Counted from the stretch's first letter, positions 1-7,556 are shown. The stretch is 9,157 nucleotides of DNA from DUVT01 sp041675865 (GCA_041675865.1 JBAYTA010000073.1:1-9157); one strand, 5' to 3'. Made by a program: numbers and translations. The notes: a model not told the origin generated them from the sequence alone.

Positions 1-1320
1 GTTTTTGTAAACCAAGTAATACTTGATAATTTAGCAAACAGATTTACAAAATTAGATGAAAAGATTAAAAAATCTAATATGGTAGATTATTTTGAAAAAA
101 CACTAATTCCTTTATCAAATGTACGAGTAGAAGATAAATATGGTAAGCTATTAAACCATTTATTAAATGGTGATACGATAATAATGATTGATGGATTTAC
201 ATGCTTTCTTGCAATAAGTTCTAAAGGTTTTAAGGAAAGAGCAGTTGAAGAACCAAAAAATAATGTTAGCGTTAAAGGAAGCAAAGAAGCTTTTACTGAG
301 TCTTTCGCTACCAATGTTTCATTACTTAGAAAAAGAATGAAAAATCCGAATTTAAGAGTTAAAACTTATATTATAGGTAAAAAAACGAATTGTAATATTG
401 CTCTTGTTTATATAAAAGGACTATGTGATGAACAATTATTAAATGAAGTTGATAAAAGACTAAATGCAACTGAGATTGAAAGTATTGTAGACTCATCATA
501 TCTTAAGTATTTTTTAAAAGAGAAACAGCATTCTATTTTCCCATTAATTTATGATACAGAAAGACCTGACTCAGTTATAGGTGGTTTATATGAAGGTAGA
601 TTTGCAATTATCGTTGATGGGTCTCCTAATGTTTTAATTGCTCCAGTTACCTTTTCAAATTTTCTAACTTCTGCAGAAGATTATTTTAGCAAAACATTTG
701 TAGGGACAGCATTAAGGATAATGAGAGTTCTTGCAGTTGCATTTGCACTGTTTTTACCTGCTGCATACATGTGTATAGTAAAATTCAATTCTGAACTATT
801 GCCTATAAATATGGTATATAGCATAACAGGTCAAAGAACAAATGTCCCACTACCAGCAGACTTAGAAATTATATTAACCTGTTTTGCATTTGACTTATTA
901 ACAGAAGCTGGAACGCGGATGCCTAGAGCTGTCGGTACAGCACTTTCATTTGTTGGAGCAATTGTAATTGGTCAAGCGGCTGTAGAAGCAAGTTTAATCT
1001 CCTCAATGATGTTAATAATTGTTTCAGTAAATGGGATTGGTACATTGCTTATACCAGATTATGAAATGAGCCAAACAGTTAAATTTGTACGCTACTTTAT
1101 ATTGCTTGCAGCATTAGTTTATGGAATCTTAGGTTTTGCAATTGCTGTTTTTGTTCTATTAGTCCATTTAATTAGTTTAAGAAGTTTTGGTAAACCATAT
1201 TTACAACCACTTGCACCTCTAGCTAAAAAAGGATTGTTGGATAGTTTGGTTGTTGCTCCACTAGGAAAATTATTAAAAAGAGATAAGGATAAAAAAGGAG
1301 CTATCAATGAAAAAGTTTAA
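1..1320 (+). CDS. GerA-family spore germination receptor subunit A (5' partial)
   Basis: This is the A subunit of a GerA-type germinant receptor, which sits in the inner spore membrane and helps trigger germination when nutrients bind. The reading frame is open from base 1, with 26 codons before the first ATG at 79. Those codons continue the family's soluble N-terminal domain, so the true start lies outside the window and ATG 79 is internal. About 439 codons are visible, against roughly 480-500 for the family. The soluble domain spans about nt 1-690. It includes the segment GDTIIMIDG (nt about 169-195), typical of the family. Membrane segments follow from about nt 700 to 1190, with the hallmark motifs EAGTRMPRAVG, VIGQAAVEA and SLRSFGKPYLQPLAP. 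The C-terminus is short and lysine-rich. The stop overlaps the next gene by 14 bp, indicating coupled translation. Family assignment is firm; the germinant and the exact paralogue (GerA, GerB or GerK type) cannot be told. Confidence 0.95.
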   Translation, partial: VFVNQVILDNLANRFTKLDEKIKKSNMVDYFEKTLIPLSNVRVEDKYGKLLNHLLNGDTIIMIDGFTCFLAISSKGFKERAVEEPKNNVSVKGSKEAFTESFATNVSLLRKRMKNPNLRVKTYIIGKKTNCNIALVYIKGLCDEQLLNEVDKRLNATEIESIVDSSYLKYFLKEKQHSIFPLIYDTERPDSVIGGLYEGRFAIIVDGSPNVLIAPVTFSNFLTSAEDYFSKTFVGTALRIMRVLAVAFALFLPAAYMCIVKFNSELLPINMVYSITGQRTNVPLPADLEIILTCFAFDLLTEAGTRMPRAVGTALSFVGAIVIGQAAVEASLISSMMLIIVSVNGIGTLLIPDYEMSQTVKFVRYFILLAALVYGILGFAIAVFVLLVHLISLRSFGKPYLQPLAPLAKKGLLDSLVVAPLGKLLKRDKDKKGAINEKV

Positions 1321-2467
1321 AATATTTATACTTATATTAGTATCTGCACTTGGGCTTTATGGGTGTGGTTCAAAACAGGATATAAATGAACTTATTTTTA
1401 TAAGTGCTATTGGTTTTGATAAATCTGAAAATGATGGTTTTAAAATGATTGCGCAAATAGTAAATAATAATGTTTTAGTTCCTGATCCACCACAAATCAC
1501 ACCTGTTGTTATCGTTACATCTGAAGGAGAAACTGTTTTAGATTGTTTGGTAAATTTAAATAACTTACTACCAAATAGGACATATATGATAAATCTGCAA
1601 ATGGTAGTATTTAGTGAAGAAGTTGCAAAAGAAGGAATAAATGAATATATGCATTTTTTTGTTAACTTTTCTGAAGCTCAACATGAATATAATGTAGTTA
1701 TTACTAAAGATATAAGTGCAGAAGATTTGATGAGTCAAATATCAGTTTTCTCTATGTTTCCAACTAGAGTATTGATAAATAAACTAAAAACAGCAACAGA
1801 TTATTATGGCTTTGCAAGAATGACTTTTGTAGAGGAAGTTGTAAACACTCTAAGGAGTGATTATGGTACCTTGGTTTTATCAAGCATAACAGCAAAAGGT
1901 GATTTAGAAAAAGGTAAATCAATTGATCAAACTAAAGAAACAGATGTAGTTTCAAAGATAGAAATTTCGGATATAGGTGTATTTAAAGATGGAAAACTTA
2001 AAGGTTGGTTAAGTAAAGATGAATCAGTTGCATACAATTTTATTCATAATAAAATTGAAAGAGCATACATGACAGTAGACGGAACTAAGGGGAATAAAAT
2101 TTCTAACTTGTTAAGAATGAATAAATCTAAAATAACTGTAGAAGTTAAAAATAATCAACCTAGTGTTTATATAGATATTAAATTTAATGTGCTAGTAACT
2201 GAGGATACATCTTTAGTTATTGAAATTGAAAAAGCATACGAAGAACATGTGGAAAGAATGATAAAAGAAAAACTTACAAAGCAAATTGAAGATCTAATAG
2301 TAAAAGGTAAAAGCTATTTTGAATTTGATATATTTGGTTTTTCTGAATATTTTTATAAATATGAACCAAAATGGTATGAAGCAAACAAATTATTCTATGA
2401 TGAAATATTTAAAACAATACCAATTTACGTAAATGTAATACCAAATATAGAAAGAATGGATGTTTAA
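1307..2467 (+). CDS. Ger(x)C-family germination lipoprotein
   Basis: This is the C subunit of the germinant receptor, a lipoprotein anchored to the outer face of the inner spore membrane and needed for receptor function. The N-terminus has a KK-start, a hydrophobic stretch, and a lipobox L17-Y18-G19-C20, so C20 is the predicted lipidation site. The mature start, GCGSKQDINELIFISAIGFD, matches the family opening, although the usual W-D after the cysteine is replaced by G-S. A second family hallmark is DIGVFKDGKLKGWLS followed by ES, in the middle domain (around nt 1970-2030). At 386 aa the length is normal for Ger(x)C proteins. The start at 1307 is supported by AAGGAG at 1295-1300, six bases upstream. 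It overlaps the A-subunit gene by 14 bp and is followed two bases later by the B subunit, so all three are in one operon. No frameshift or truncation is seen. Confidence 0.95.
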   Translation: MKKFKIFILILVSALGLYGCGSKQDINELIFISAIGFDKSENDGFKMIAQIVNNNVLVPDPPQITPVVIVTSEGETVLDCLVNLNNLLPNRTYMINLQMVVFSEEVAKEGINEYMHFFVNFSEAQHEYNVVITKDISAEDLMSQISVFSMFPTRVLINKLKTATDYYGFARMTFVEEVVNTLRSDYGTLVLSSITAKGDLEKGKSIDQTKETDVVSKIEISDIGVFKDGKLKGWLSKDESVAYNFIHNKIERAYMTVDGTKGNKISNLLRMNKSKITVEVKNNQPSVYIDIKFNVLVTEDTSLVIEIEKAYEEHVERMIKEKLTKQIEDLIVKGKSYFEFDIFGFSEYFYKYEPKWYEANKLFYDEIFKTIPIYVNVIPNIERMDV

Positions 2468-2469
2468 GT

Positions 2470-3603
2470 ATGAAGGAGAAAATTTGTTTAAAACAGTTTT
2501 TTAAGCTTATGGTAGTATATATTATTGCTAATGATACTGTTAGAGGAATATATGCTCATGACTTGAAACAGGATGTATGGATACCCCAATTAATAGGTGT
2601 ACTAATAAGTGTTTTATTATTTACCTTATATTTATTTATTTATAAAAATACTAAATTTAATGATTTTGATAACTCAATGAAGCATGTATTAGGTAAATTT
2701 GTAAGTAAAATAATTTATGTTTTATATATAATCTATTTTCTAGCAATTATATTTTTTAACCTTACAGATATGCAAGAGATAATAATTCTTCATCTACTAC
2801 CTGGTTATTCTGATATTATGCTTAATTTGATTATGTTAGGAGCAATATTATATTTGTTATCTAAAAAAGTTGAAGTACTTGCTAGATTATCAGAGTTGGT
2901 ATTTTTAGGAATAATTGCTATTTTTATTGCAATGATTGTCTTTTCTACATCCATCCATGTTTTCAATTTTAATAATGTACTTCCTATTTTAAATAAAGGA
3001 TACCTACCAATTGTAAGACCCGCAATAGAAATGGGATATTCAGTTCCGTTTGGAGAATTATTTGTAATGTTAGTAATATTTCAACATTTAGATAATAAAG
3101 AAAAACATACAAAAGTTGGAACATATAGTATTTTAACTGCTAGTTTTATTTTAACAACTGTGACCCTACTTAACATATTTATCATAGGTCCTTATGCGAT
3201 GAGTTACGGATTGTCCCCTGCCTTTAGATTAGCAAGGATGCTAGATATTGAAGAGTACTTACAAAGACTGGACTTACTATTAATTGGATACCATATGATA
3301 GTTGTATTTGTGAAAATAATTGTTCTATTATATGGAGCAAGTATAATGGTAAGATCTATATTTAAGCTAAAAGAGAAGCAAACAAAATATTCTAATTTGA
3401 TATTAGTTGCTATAGTATTTGTTGCAACACTTTTTCTCACAAAAAGATACACAGACATATTAGTTTTCAGAAGAGATTTTTTTATTAAATATATTGGGCT
3501 AATAATGGAAGTGTTCTTTCCACTTTTAATAGTAATAATTTCTTTTGCAAGAAAAGGTAAAAAAATTGTAAATCCAAATGATTTATTAGAATTTGAAATA
3601 TAA
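2470..3603 (+). CDS. GerB-family germination receptor subunit B (spore permease)
   Basis: This is the B subunit of the germinant receptor, an integral membrane protein related to amino acid/polyamine/organocation transporters and the likely germinant-binding component in characterised receptors. At 377 aa it has about ten hydrophobic segments spread along its length. Family features are the N-terminus MKEKICLKQFFKLM, the QDVWIPQLIG segment (residues 34-43) and SVPFGELF (residues 191-198). The C-terminus is basic after the last membrane helix. The start lies two bases after the GerC stop. No convincing Shine-Dalgarno sequence precedes it, so translation probably depends on ribosomes arriving from GerC. 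An AAGGAG sits inside codons 2-3 (2473-2478), but no usable in-frame start follows at proper distance, and the family alignment supports 2470. A strong terminator follows directly. The order A-C-B differs from the A-B-C order of the Bacillus subtilis gerA operon. Confidence 0.94.
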   Translation: MKEKICLKQFFKLMVVYIIANDTVRGIYAHDLKQDVWIPQLIGVLISVLLFTLYLFIYKNTKFNDFDNSMKHVLGKFVSKIIYVLYIIYFLAIIFFNLTDMQEIIILHLLPGYSDIMLNLIMLGAILYLLSKKVEVLARLSELVFLGIIAIFIAMIVFSTSIHVFNFNNVLPILNKGYLPIVRPAIEMGYSVPFGELFVMLVIFQHLDNKEKHTKVGTYSILTASFILTTVTLLNIFIIGPYAMSYGLSPAFRLARMLDIEEYLQRLDLLLIGYHMIVVFVKIIVLLYGASIMVRSIFKLKEKQTKYSNLILVAIVFVATLFLTKRYTDILVFRRDFFIKYIGLIMEVFFPLLIVIISFARKGKKIVNPNDLLEFEI

Positions 3604-3607
3604 TTAG

Positions 3608-3644
3608 GCTATAGAACTTAATAGGTTCTATAGCTATTTTTTTT
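3608..3644 (+). terminator. Rho-independent terminator of the germination operon
   Basis: A perfect 10-bp inverted repeat, GCTATAGAAC (3608-3617) and GTTCTATAGC (3625-3634), surrounds a 7-base loop and is followed by eight T at 3637-3644. It starts five bases after the GerB stop codon, so it ends the germination operon and separates it from the ABC exporter. Confidence 0.93.
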
Positions 3645-3673
3645 AAAAATTTATAGTATTAGGCGTTTTGCTA

Positions 3674-3682
3674 TGATATAAT
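3674..3682 (+). promoter_or_regulatory. Extended -10 promoter of the ABC exporter operon
   Basis: TG at 3674-3675, one base, then a consensus TATAAT at 3677-3682 form an extended -10 element. It lies 24 bases before the ATPase start and just after the preceding terminator. At the expected -35 position (about 3654-3659) only TAGTAT is seen, a poor match, which is acceptable for extended -10 promoters read by the housekeeping sigma factor. No operator palindrome is evident. Confidence 0.7.
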
Positions 3683-3706
3683 TTAATAAAGTTACGGAGG
3701 GAAAGA

Positions 3707-4642
3707 ATGGTAATAAAAGTTGAAAACCTAGTAAAAACTTATAAAAGTGGTGTTAGAGCATTAGATGGACTAACATTTCAAGTTAGAGATGGTGAAATAT
3801 TCGGACTACTAGGGCCAAATGGAAGCGGGAAAACAACAAGTATTAATTGTATACTTTCTTTACTTAAATATGAAGAGGGTAAAGTTGAGATTTTTGGCAA
3901 AGAAATGACACCAACTAGTTATGATATAAAAAAAGATATTGGAATAATTACTCAAAACGTAGCCGTTTATGATGAGTTAACTGTTTATGAGAATATTGAT
4001 TTCTTTTGTAGTTTATATGTAAATGATAAAAGTGAAAGAAAAAGATTGGTAGAAGAAGTTATTGATTTTGTTGCACTAAATGATTATAAAAAATTTGTTC
4101 CTAAGAAATTATCTGGAGGACTTCTAAGAAGACTTCATATTGCTTGTGGAATAGTGCATAAACCTAAACTAATTATACTTGATGAACCTACTGTTGCAGT
4201 AGATCCACAGAGTAGAAATAAAATATTAGAAGGAATAAAACAATTAAATAAAGAAGGTGCGACCATAATTTATACTTCTCATTATATGGAAGAAGTTGAG
4301 ATGATTTGTGATTATATTCTAATAATGGATAAAGGAAAAACCATAGCAGAAGGTACAAAAGAAGAATTAAAAGATTCAATAAAACTTGGTGAAACAATAG
4401 AAATAGAATTAAAAGAACCAAATCAAAGTTTAATAGAAGAAGTAAGTAAACTTGAAAGAGTATTAGATGCAAGCTACAAAGATAACACCTTAATAGTTAA
4501 ATCCTTAAAAGGAAAATCAAATGTAGGAGATATATTAAACTTGATCCAAGTTCATAATTTAGAATATGATCGAATCTATTCTGAATTACCAACATTAAAT
4601 GATGTATTTTTAGAAATAACAGGAAAAGAATTGAGGGACTAA
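3707..4642 (+). CDS. ABC-2 exporter ATP-binding protein (DrrA/LnrL-like)
   Basis: This is the cytoplasmic ATPase that powers an ABC-2 type exporter. All nucleotide-binding motifs are intact: Walker A GPNGSGKT (residues 36-43), Q-loop Q83, signature LSGGL (135-139), Walker B LIILDE (155-160) with catalytic E160, D-loop VAVDP (163-167) and switch H192. After the ATPase domain comes a regulatory extension of about 90 residues ending in PTLNDVFLEITGKELRD, the tail typical of DrrA-type drug and antibiotic exporters, including LnrL of the linearmycin-resistance pump. At 311 aa the length fits that group. The signature reads LSGGL rather than LSGGQ, which is ordinary variation in this branch. The start is supported by CGGAGGG at 3695-3701. 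The first permease begins one base after its stop. The substrate is not readable; drug, lipid-active antibiotic or peptide export are all possible, and the LnrLMN resemblance rests on architecture. Confidence 0.95.
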   Translation: MVIKVENLVKTYKSGVRALDGLTFQVRDGEIFGLLGPNGSGKTTSINCILSLLKYEEGKVEIFGKEMTPTSYDIKKDIGIITQNVAVYDELTVYENIDFFCSLYVNDKSERKRLVEEVIDFVALNDYKKFVPKKLSGGLLRRLHIACGIVHKPKLIILDEPTVAVDPQSRNKILEGIKQLNKEGATIIYTSHYMEEVEMICDYILIMDKGKTIAEGTKEELKDSIKLGETIEIELKEPNQSLIEEVSKLERVLDASYKDNTLIVKSLKGKSNVGDILNLIQVHNLEYDRIYSELPTLNDVFLEITGKELRD

Positions 4643-4643
4643 T

Positions 4644-5777
4644 ATGCATTTATTTAAAACAAGAATGCTTACTCTCTTTAGAAATAAAATTGTAATATTT
4701 TGGTCACTAATATTTCCAATCGTCTTATCTACTTTTTACAGTCTTGCTTTTTCAAATCTCAACACTACAACAATATTTGATACTATTAGTATTGCTGTTG
4801 TTGATAGCGAAGAAATGAATCAAGTATTACTTGGATTTTTAGAAGAAGCTAAATTTGATGAAGAAAAAAACATGTTTAAAGTAAATTTAAAGAGTGAAAA
4901 AGAAGCAAAAGATTTACTAGAAGATAATAAAGTAGTCGGTGTAATAAGTACAAATCAAGATAGCGTCACACTTATGGTTAATAATAGTGGTTTAAACCAG
5001 ACAATTGTTAAAACATTTTTAGATGAGTATTTACAAACAACTACTGCAGTTATGGATATTGTAGTTCTTTCAGGAAGTAATCCTGAAGATATAATAAATG
5101 AATTATATTCAAATACTAGTTATATTGATGATGGTTCAAATGAATATAGTGCTATCAATATGTTATTGATAATGTATTTTTCTGTTATAGGAATGGCTCT
5201 TATTTACGGAGGTTTTTGGGGAACTGACAATATTTTAAATTTACAAGCTAATATGTCAACAAAAGGTATTAGAGTTGCTGTTAGCCCAGTTAATAGAATA
5301 AAGATTATTTTAATTTTTACTGCATGTGCATTTTTAATTCATTTTGGAATAATATCAATAGTTTTATTATACATGAGATTTATTCTTGGAGTTGAGTTTG
5401 GAGATAAGACTTTATATATACTTTTAGTTTGTGTATTAGGATCTTTAACTGGAATTACATTTGGCTCGTTTGTAGCTATTTCACTTAAAAAAGCTTCAGA
5501 AGGGGTTAAAATAATGACAACAGTTTTAGTTGGTGTAGTTGGTGGATTCTTATCGGGTATGATGGTTGTAGATATGAAGTATATAATTCAAACTAAAGCG
5601 CCAATCTTACAATATATTAATCCTGTTGGTGTAATCACAGATTCACTACACTCATTAAACTATTTTGGAGCTACTTCTAGGTTCTTTACCAACATTGGGA
5701 TACTTTGTGTAATGATTATTGCTTTCACAATCGGTACTTACCTTTTCTATAGGAGAGATAGTTATGAAAGTATTTAA
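4644..5777 (+). CDS. ABC-2 type exporter permease, first subunit
   Basis: This is a membrane subunit of the exporter driven by the upstream ATPase. The 377-aa protein has the layout of the ABC2_membrane_3 family: one N-terminal helix (about residues 14-36), a soluble segment of about 130 residues expected outside the membrane, then a cluster of five to six helices from about residue 170 to the end. In the soluble part, SIAVVDSEE and VVGVISTNQD match the strand patterns usual in this family. Conserved-looking membrane-half features are MSTKGIRVAVSPVNRIKI and INPVGVITDSLHSLNYFG. A GAGGG at 4633-4637 lies six bases before the start, inside the end of the ATPase gene. The next permease overlaps it by 14 bp. 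It and its neighbour are similar in size and topology but clearly different in sequence, so the pump is probably a heterodimer of permeases, as in LnrM/LnrN. Confidence 0.93.
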   Translation: MHLFKTRMLTLFRNKIVIFWSLIFPIVLSTFYSLAFSNLNTTTIFDTISIAVVDSEEMNQVLLGFLEEAKFDEEKNMFKVNLKSEKEAKDLLEDNKVVGVISTNQDSVTLMVNNSGLNQTIVKTFLDEYLQTTTAVMDIVVLSGSNPEDIINELYSNTSYIDDGSNEYSAINMLLIMYFSVIGMALIYGGFWGTDNILNLQANMSTKGIRVAVSPVNRIKIILIFTACAFLIHFGIISIVLLYMRFILGVEFGDKTLYILLVCVLGSLTGITFGSFVAISLKKASEGVKIMTTVLVGVVGGFLSGMMVVDMKYIIQTKAPILQYINPVGVITDSLHSLNYFGATSRFFTNIGILCVMIIAFTIGTYLFYRRDSYESI

Positions 5778-6912
5778 CCTATATAAAAAATTGTTTAAAA
5801 GTAAATTTGTTGTAGTAATTATATATGTAAGTATTTTTCTTGGTTTGTCAATTGTATTATCATCATCTCAAAGTAGTAGTAATGCATTTGTTGAAACAAG
5901 AATTGGAGTTAGTTTAGTCAATTTAGATGAAGACTCAAAACTTAGTAATGGTTTAATAGATTATTTATCAAAATATGCTGTGTATAAAGATATTCCAGCG
6001 GAAGATATCGATGATGCTTTATATTTCAAGCAAATATCTGTTATTATTACAATACCAAAGAACCTTGAAGAAGATTTAATAATGGGTAGGGATATCAAGA
6101 TACAGCAAAGGAAAATTGAAGAAAATATTACAACTGTTGCAATAGATAGAGCAATAAACAAATATTTAAATTATGTTAGTACATACTTAAATAATACTGA
6201 TAAAACAATTGAAGAAGTAGTTTTATTAGTAAGTGATGTTTTAGAAAAAGAAGCAGAAGCTATTACACTAATAGAAGAAAGCGATCAGCTAGATAGTAGT
6301 GCAGCGTACTTTAGAATTTTTTCATATATTGTTATGTCTGTAATTTTAACTGTTGTAGGCTTAATTACTATCTCTTATAGAAAGTTTGAAGTAAATAGAA
6401 GATTAATAGTATCTCCATATCCAACGAAGAACGCTTCTTTGGATATGATATTTGGAAACTTATTATTTACTATAGCTTTAGTTACACTTCTTTGTGGTGT
6501 ATCAGTTCTACTATATCCAGATGTTTTATTTTCAAAAAACGGCTTATTATTATTAATTAATGCCTATTTATTTGGATTTGCAGCACTAAGTATGTCTTAT
6601 TTTATGAGTTTATTAATAAGAAAGGAAGAAGTATTATCTGGAGTAAACAATGTATTCTCTTTAGGTACTGCATTTCTAACAGGAGCTTTCGTTCCACAAT
6701 TTCTATTAAGTAGTGGGATTTTAGCATTCGCACATATTTTCCCGAGTTATTATTATGTTTATAATGTTGAAAAGATAACAAGCACAGGTAATTTAGGCAA
6801 TGCAGATATAAACTCTATAATTATTCATTTATTAGTACAAATTGTATTTATAGGTCTATTTGTTGTAGCATCCATTATTTTAAGCAGAAAACAAATGCAA
6901 TCAGAGAATTAA
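5764..6912 (+). CDS. ABC-2 type exporter permease, second subunit
   Basis: This is the second membrane subunit of the exporter. The 382-aa protein has the same plan as its neighbour: an N-terminal helix (about residues 14-30), a large non-membrane segment with GVSLVNLDED and ISVIITIPKN strands, then about six helices starting near residue 190. RRLIVSPYPTKNASLDMIFGN matches in position the MSTKGIRVAVSP region of the first permease and marks the loop after the second helix. I chose ATG 5764 rather than the upstream ATG at 5719. AGGAG at 5751-5755 is eight bases away, and the resulting N-terminus MKVFNLYKKLF is typical, whereas the extra 15 residues are the other permease read out of frame. The overlap with the first permease is 14 bp, suggesting coupled translation and equal output. 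No terminator follows directly, so transcription probably continues into the FtsX remnant. Confidence 0.92.
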   Translation: MKVFNLYKKLFKSKFVVVIIYVSIFLGLSIVLSSSQSSSNAFVETRIGVSLVNLDEDSKLSNGLIDYLSKYAVYKDIPAEDIDDALYFKQISVIITIPKNLEEDLIMGRDIKIQQRKIEENITTVAIDRAINKYLNYVSTYLNNTDKTIEEVVLLVSDVLEKEAEAITLIEESDQLDSSAAYFRIFSYIVMSVILTVVGLITISYRKFEVNRRLIVSPYPTKNASLDMIFGNLLFTIALVTLLCGVSVLLYPDVLFSKNGLLLLINAYLFGFAALSMSYFMSLLIRKEEVLSGVNNVFSLGTAFLTGAFVPQFLLSSGILAFAHIFPSYYYVYNVEKITSTGNLGNADINSIIIHLLVQIVFIGLFVVASIILSRKQMQSEN

Positions 6913-6925
6913 ATTATAATAATAA

Positions 6926-7405
6926 ACATATTGCCGATTTTTTTTAGATTCAACTCTTTCTCTAAGCCTTATAAATACTTTTATTTATATTGATTATTTA
7001 TTTGAGTTTGGCTTATTTTTAACAATTCTATTTTCGCTATTGACTTTCTTTATTATCCTATTCTATTGTATAAATATATATAAAAATGATAAATATAAGA
7101 TAGGTGTTCTTAGAAGTATGGGTATGTCAAATAAAGATATTATATCTGGATATTTACTTGAGCTTTTATTTTTGATTTTAATTTCTTTTACAATCGGAAT
7201 AATATTTTCAAGAATATTTTTGATAAAATTTAACAACATTGTATATACCAAGTCAATATTTTCAATTATTTTTTTCAAAAATACTATTCCTGACTATATT
7301 AAAACATTACTGTTTATAATAGTGCTTTTAATTATTTCCTTGGTGTATCCGGTTATAAAATTAATTAAGAAAAGCACAATTGATATTATAAAAAAGCATA
7401 ACTAA
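6926..7405 (+). pseudogene. 5'-truncated FtsX/MacB-type ABC permease remnant
   Basis: The frame encodes the C-terminal FtsX domain of an ABC permease and nothing before it. It is open from 6926 (after TAA at 6923) to the stop at 7403-7405, about 159 codons. In order it shows a long hydrophobic helix (nt about 7001-7080), the cytoplasmic motif KIGVLRSMGMSNKDI (nt about 7097-7141) typical of FtsX domains, two further helices, and a basic end, KLIKKSTIDIIKKHN. Full-length proteins of this type run from roughly 400 to over 1000 aa. The large extracytoplasmic domain and first helix are missing. There is no ATG or GTG in frame before the domain and no Shine-Dalgarno sequence. The only candidate, TTG at 7040, falls in the middle of the first helix. 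It starts 14 bases after the second permease stop, and a good terminator follows. I infer the 3' remnant of a deleted gene. A translated small membrane protein from TTG 7040 (121 aa) is less likely. Confidence 0.8.
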
Positions 7406-7413
7406 ATATACAA

Positions 7414-7455
7414 AAGGGCTTCTAAGAGTTATTATCTTGGGAGCTTTTATTTTTT
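7414..7455 (+). terminator. Rho-independent terminator after the FtsX remnant
   Basis: A 14-bp stem with several G-T pairs forms between 7414-7427 (AAGGGCTTCTAAGA) and 7435-7448 (TCTTGGGAGCTTTT). It has a 7-base loop and is followed by T-rich 7450-7455. It begins nine bases after the remnant's stop. As no terminator is visible after the second exporter permease, it probably now ends the exporter transcript as well. Confidence 0.85.
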
Positions 7456-7509
7456 AATATTATTGCTATTTAAAAACATAAGTCAGATAATTGAATTTTA
7501 TATAGACTA

Positions 7510-7537
7510 TTGAATATAAAAATAAAAATGATATAAT
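7510..7537 (+). promoter_or_regulatory. Promoter of the methyltransferase-SPFH unit
   Basis: TTGAAT at 7510-7515 is a four-of-six match to the -35 box. After a 16-base spacer comes a consensus TATAAT at 7532-7537, with TG at 7529-7530 making it an extended -10. The methyltransferase ATG lies 19 bases downstream, with AAGG at 7545-7548 as ribosome binding site. The same nine bases, TGATATAAT, form the -10 of the exporter promoter. Confidence 0.75.
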
Positions 7538-7556
7538 AAATATTAAGGTAGAAACT

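Noticed and set aside
87..314. Other short reverse-strand frames (87-314, 1119-1307, 3204-3458, 5961-6161)
   Set aside because: All lie wholly inside well-supported + strand genes and lack start signals or family features.
79..1320. ATG at 79 as the start of the GerA-type gene
   Set aside because: The frame is open back to base 1 with family-like sequence, and starting at 79 would remove part of the conserved soluble domain. The gene is cut by the window.
4188..4472. Reverse-strand 94-residue leucine-rich frame
   Set aside because: It is the complement of Glu/Lys/Asn-rich codons in the ATPase gene, with no ribosome binding site and no family features.
5719..5763. Longer version of the second exporter permease starting at ATG 5719
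   Set aside because: No ribosome binding site lies before it, and the extra 15 residues come from the other permease's coding sequence. ATG 5764 has AGGAG at the right distance.
6931..6950. T-run at 6938-6945 as a terminator for the exporter operon
   Set aside because: There is no stable hairpin in front of it, so the T-run alone does not qualify.
7063..7278. Reverse-strand 71-residue frame within the FtsX remnant
   Set aside because: The + strand frame has recognisable FtsX-domain motifs; the reverse frame has none.
7040..7405. Intact 121-residue small membrane protein from TTG 7040
   Set aside because: The TTG is inside the first membrane helix, has no ribosome binding site, and homologous-looking sequence continues upstream of it, so a remnant is the better call.
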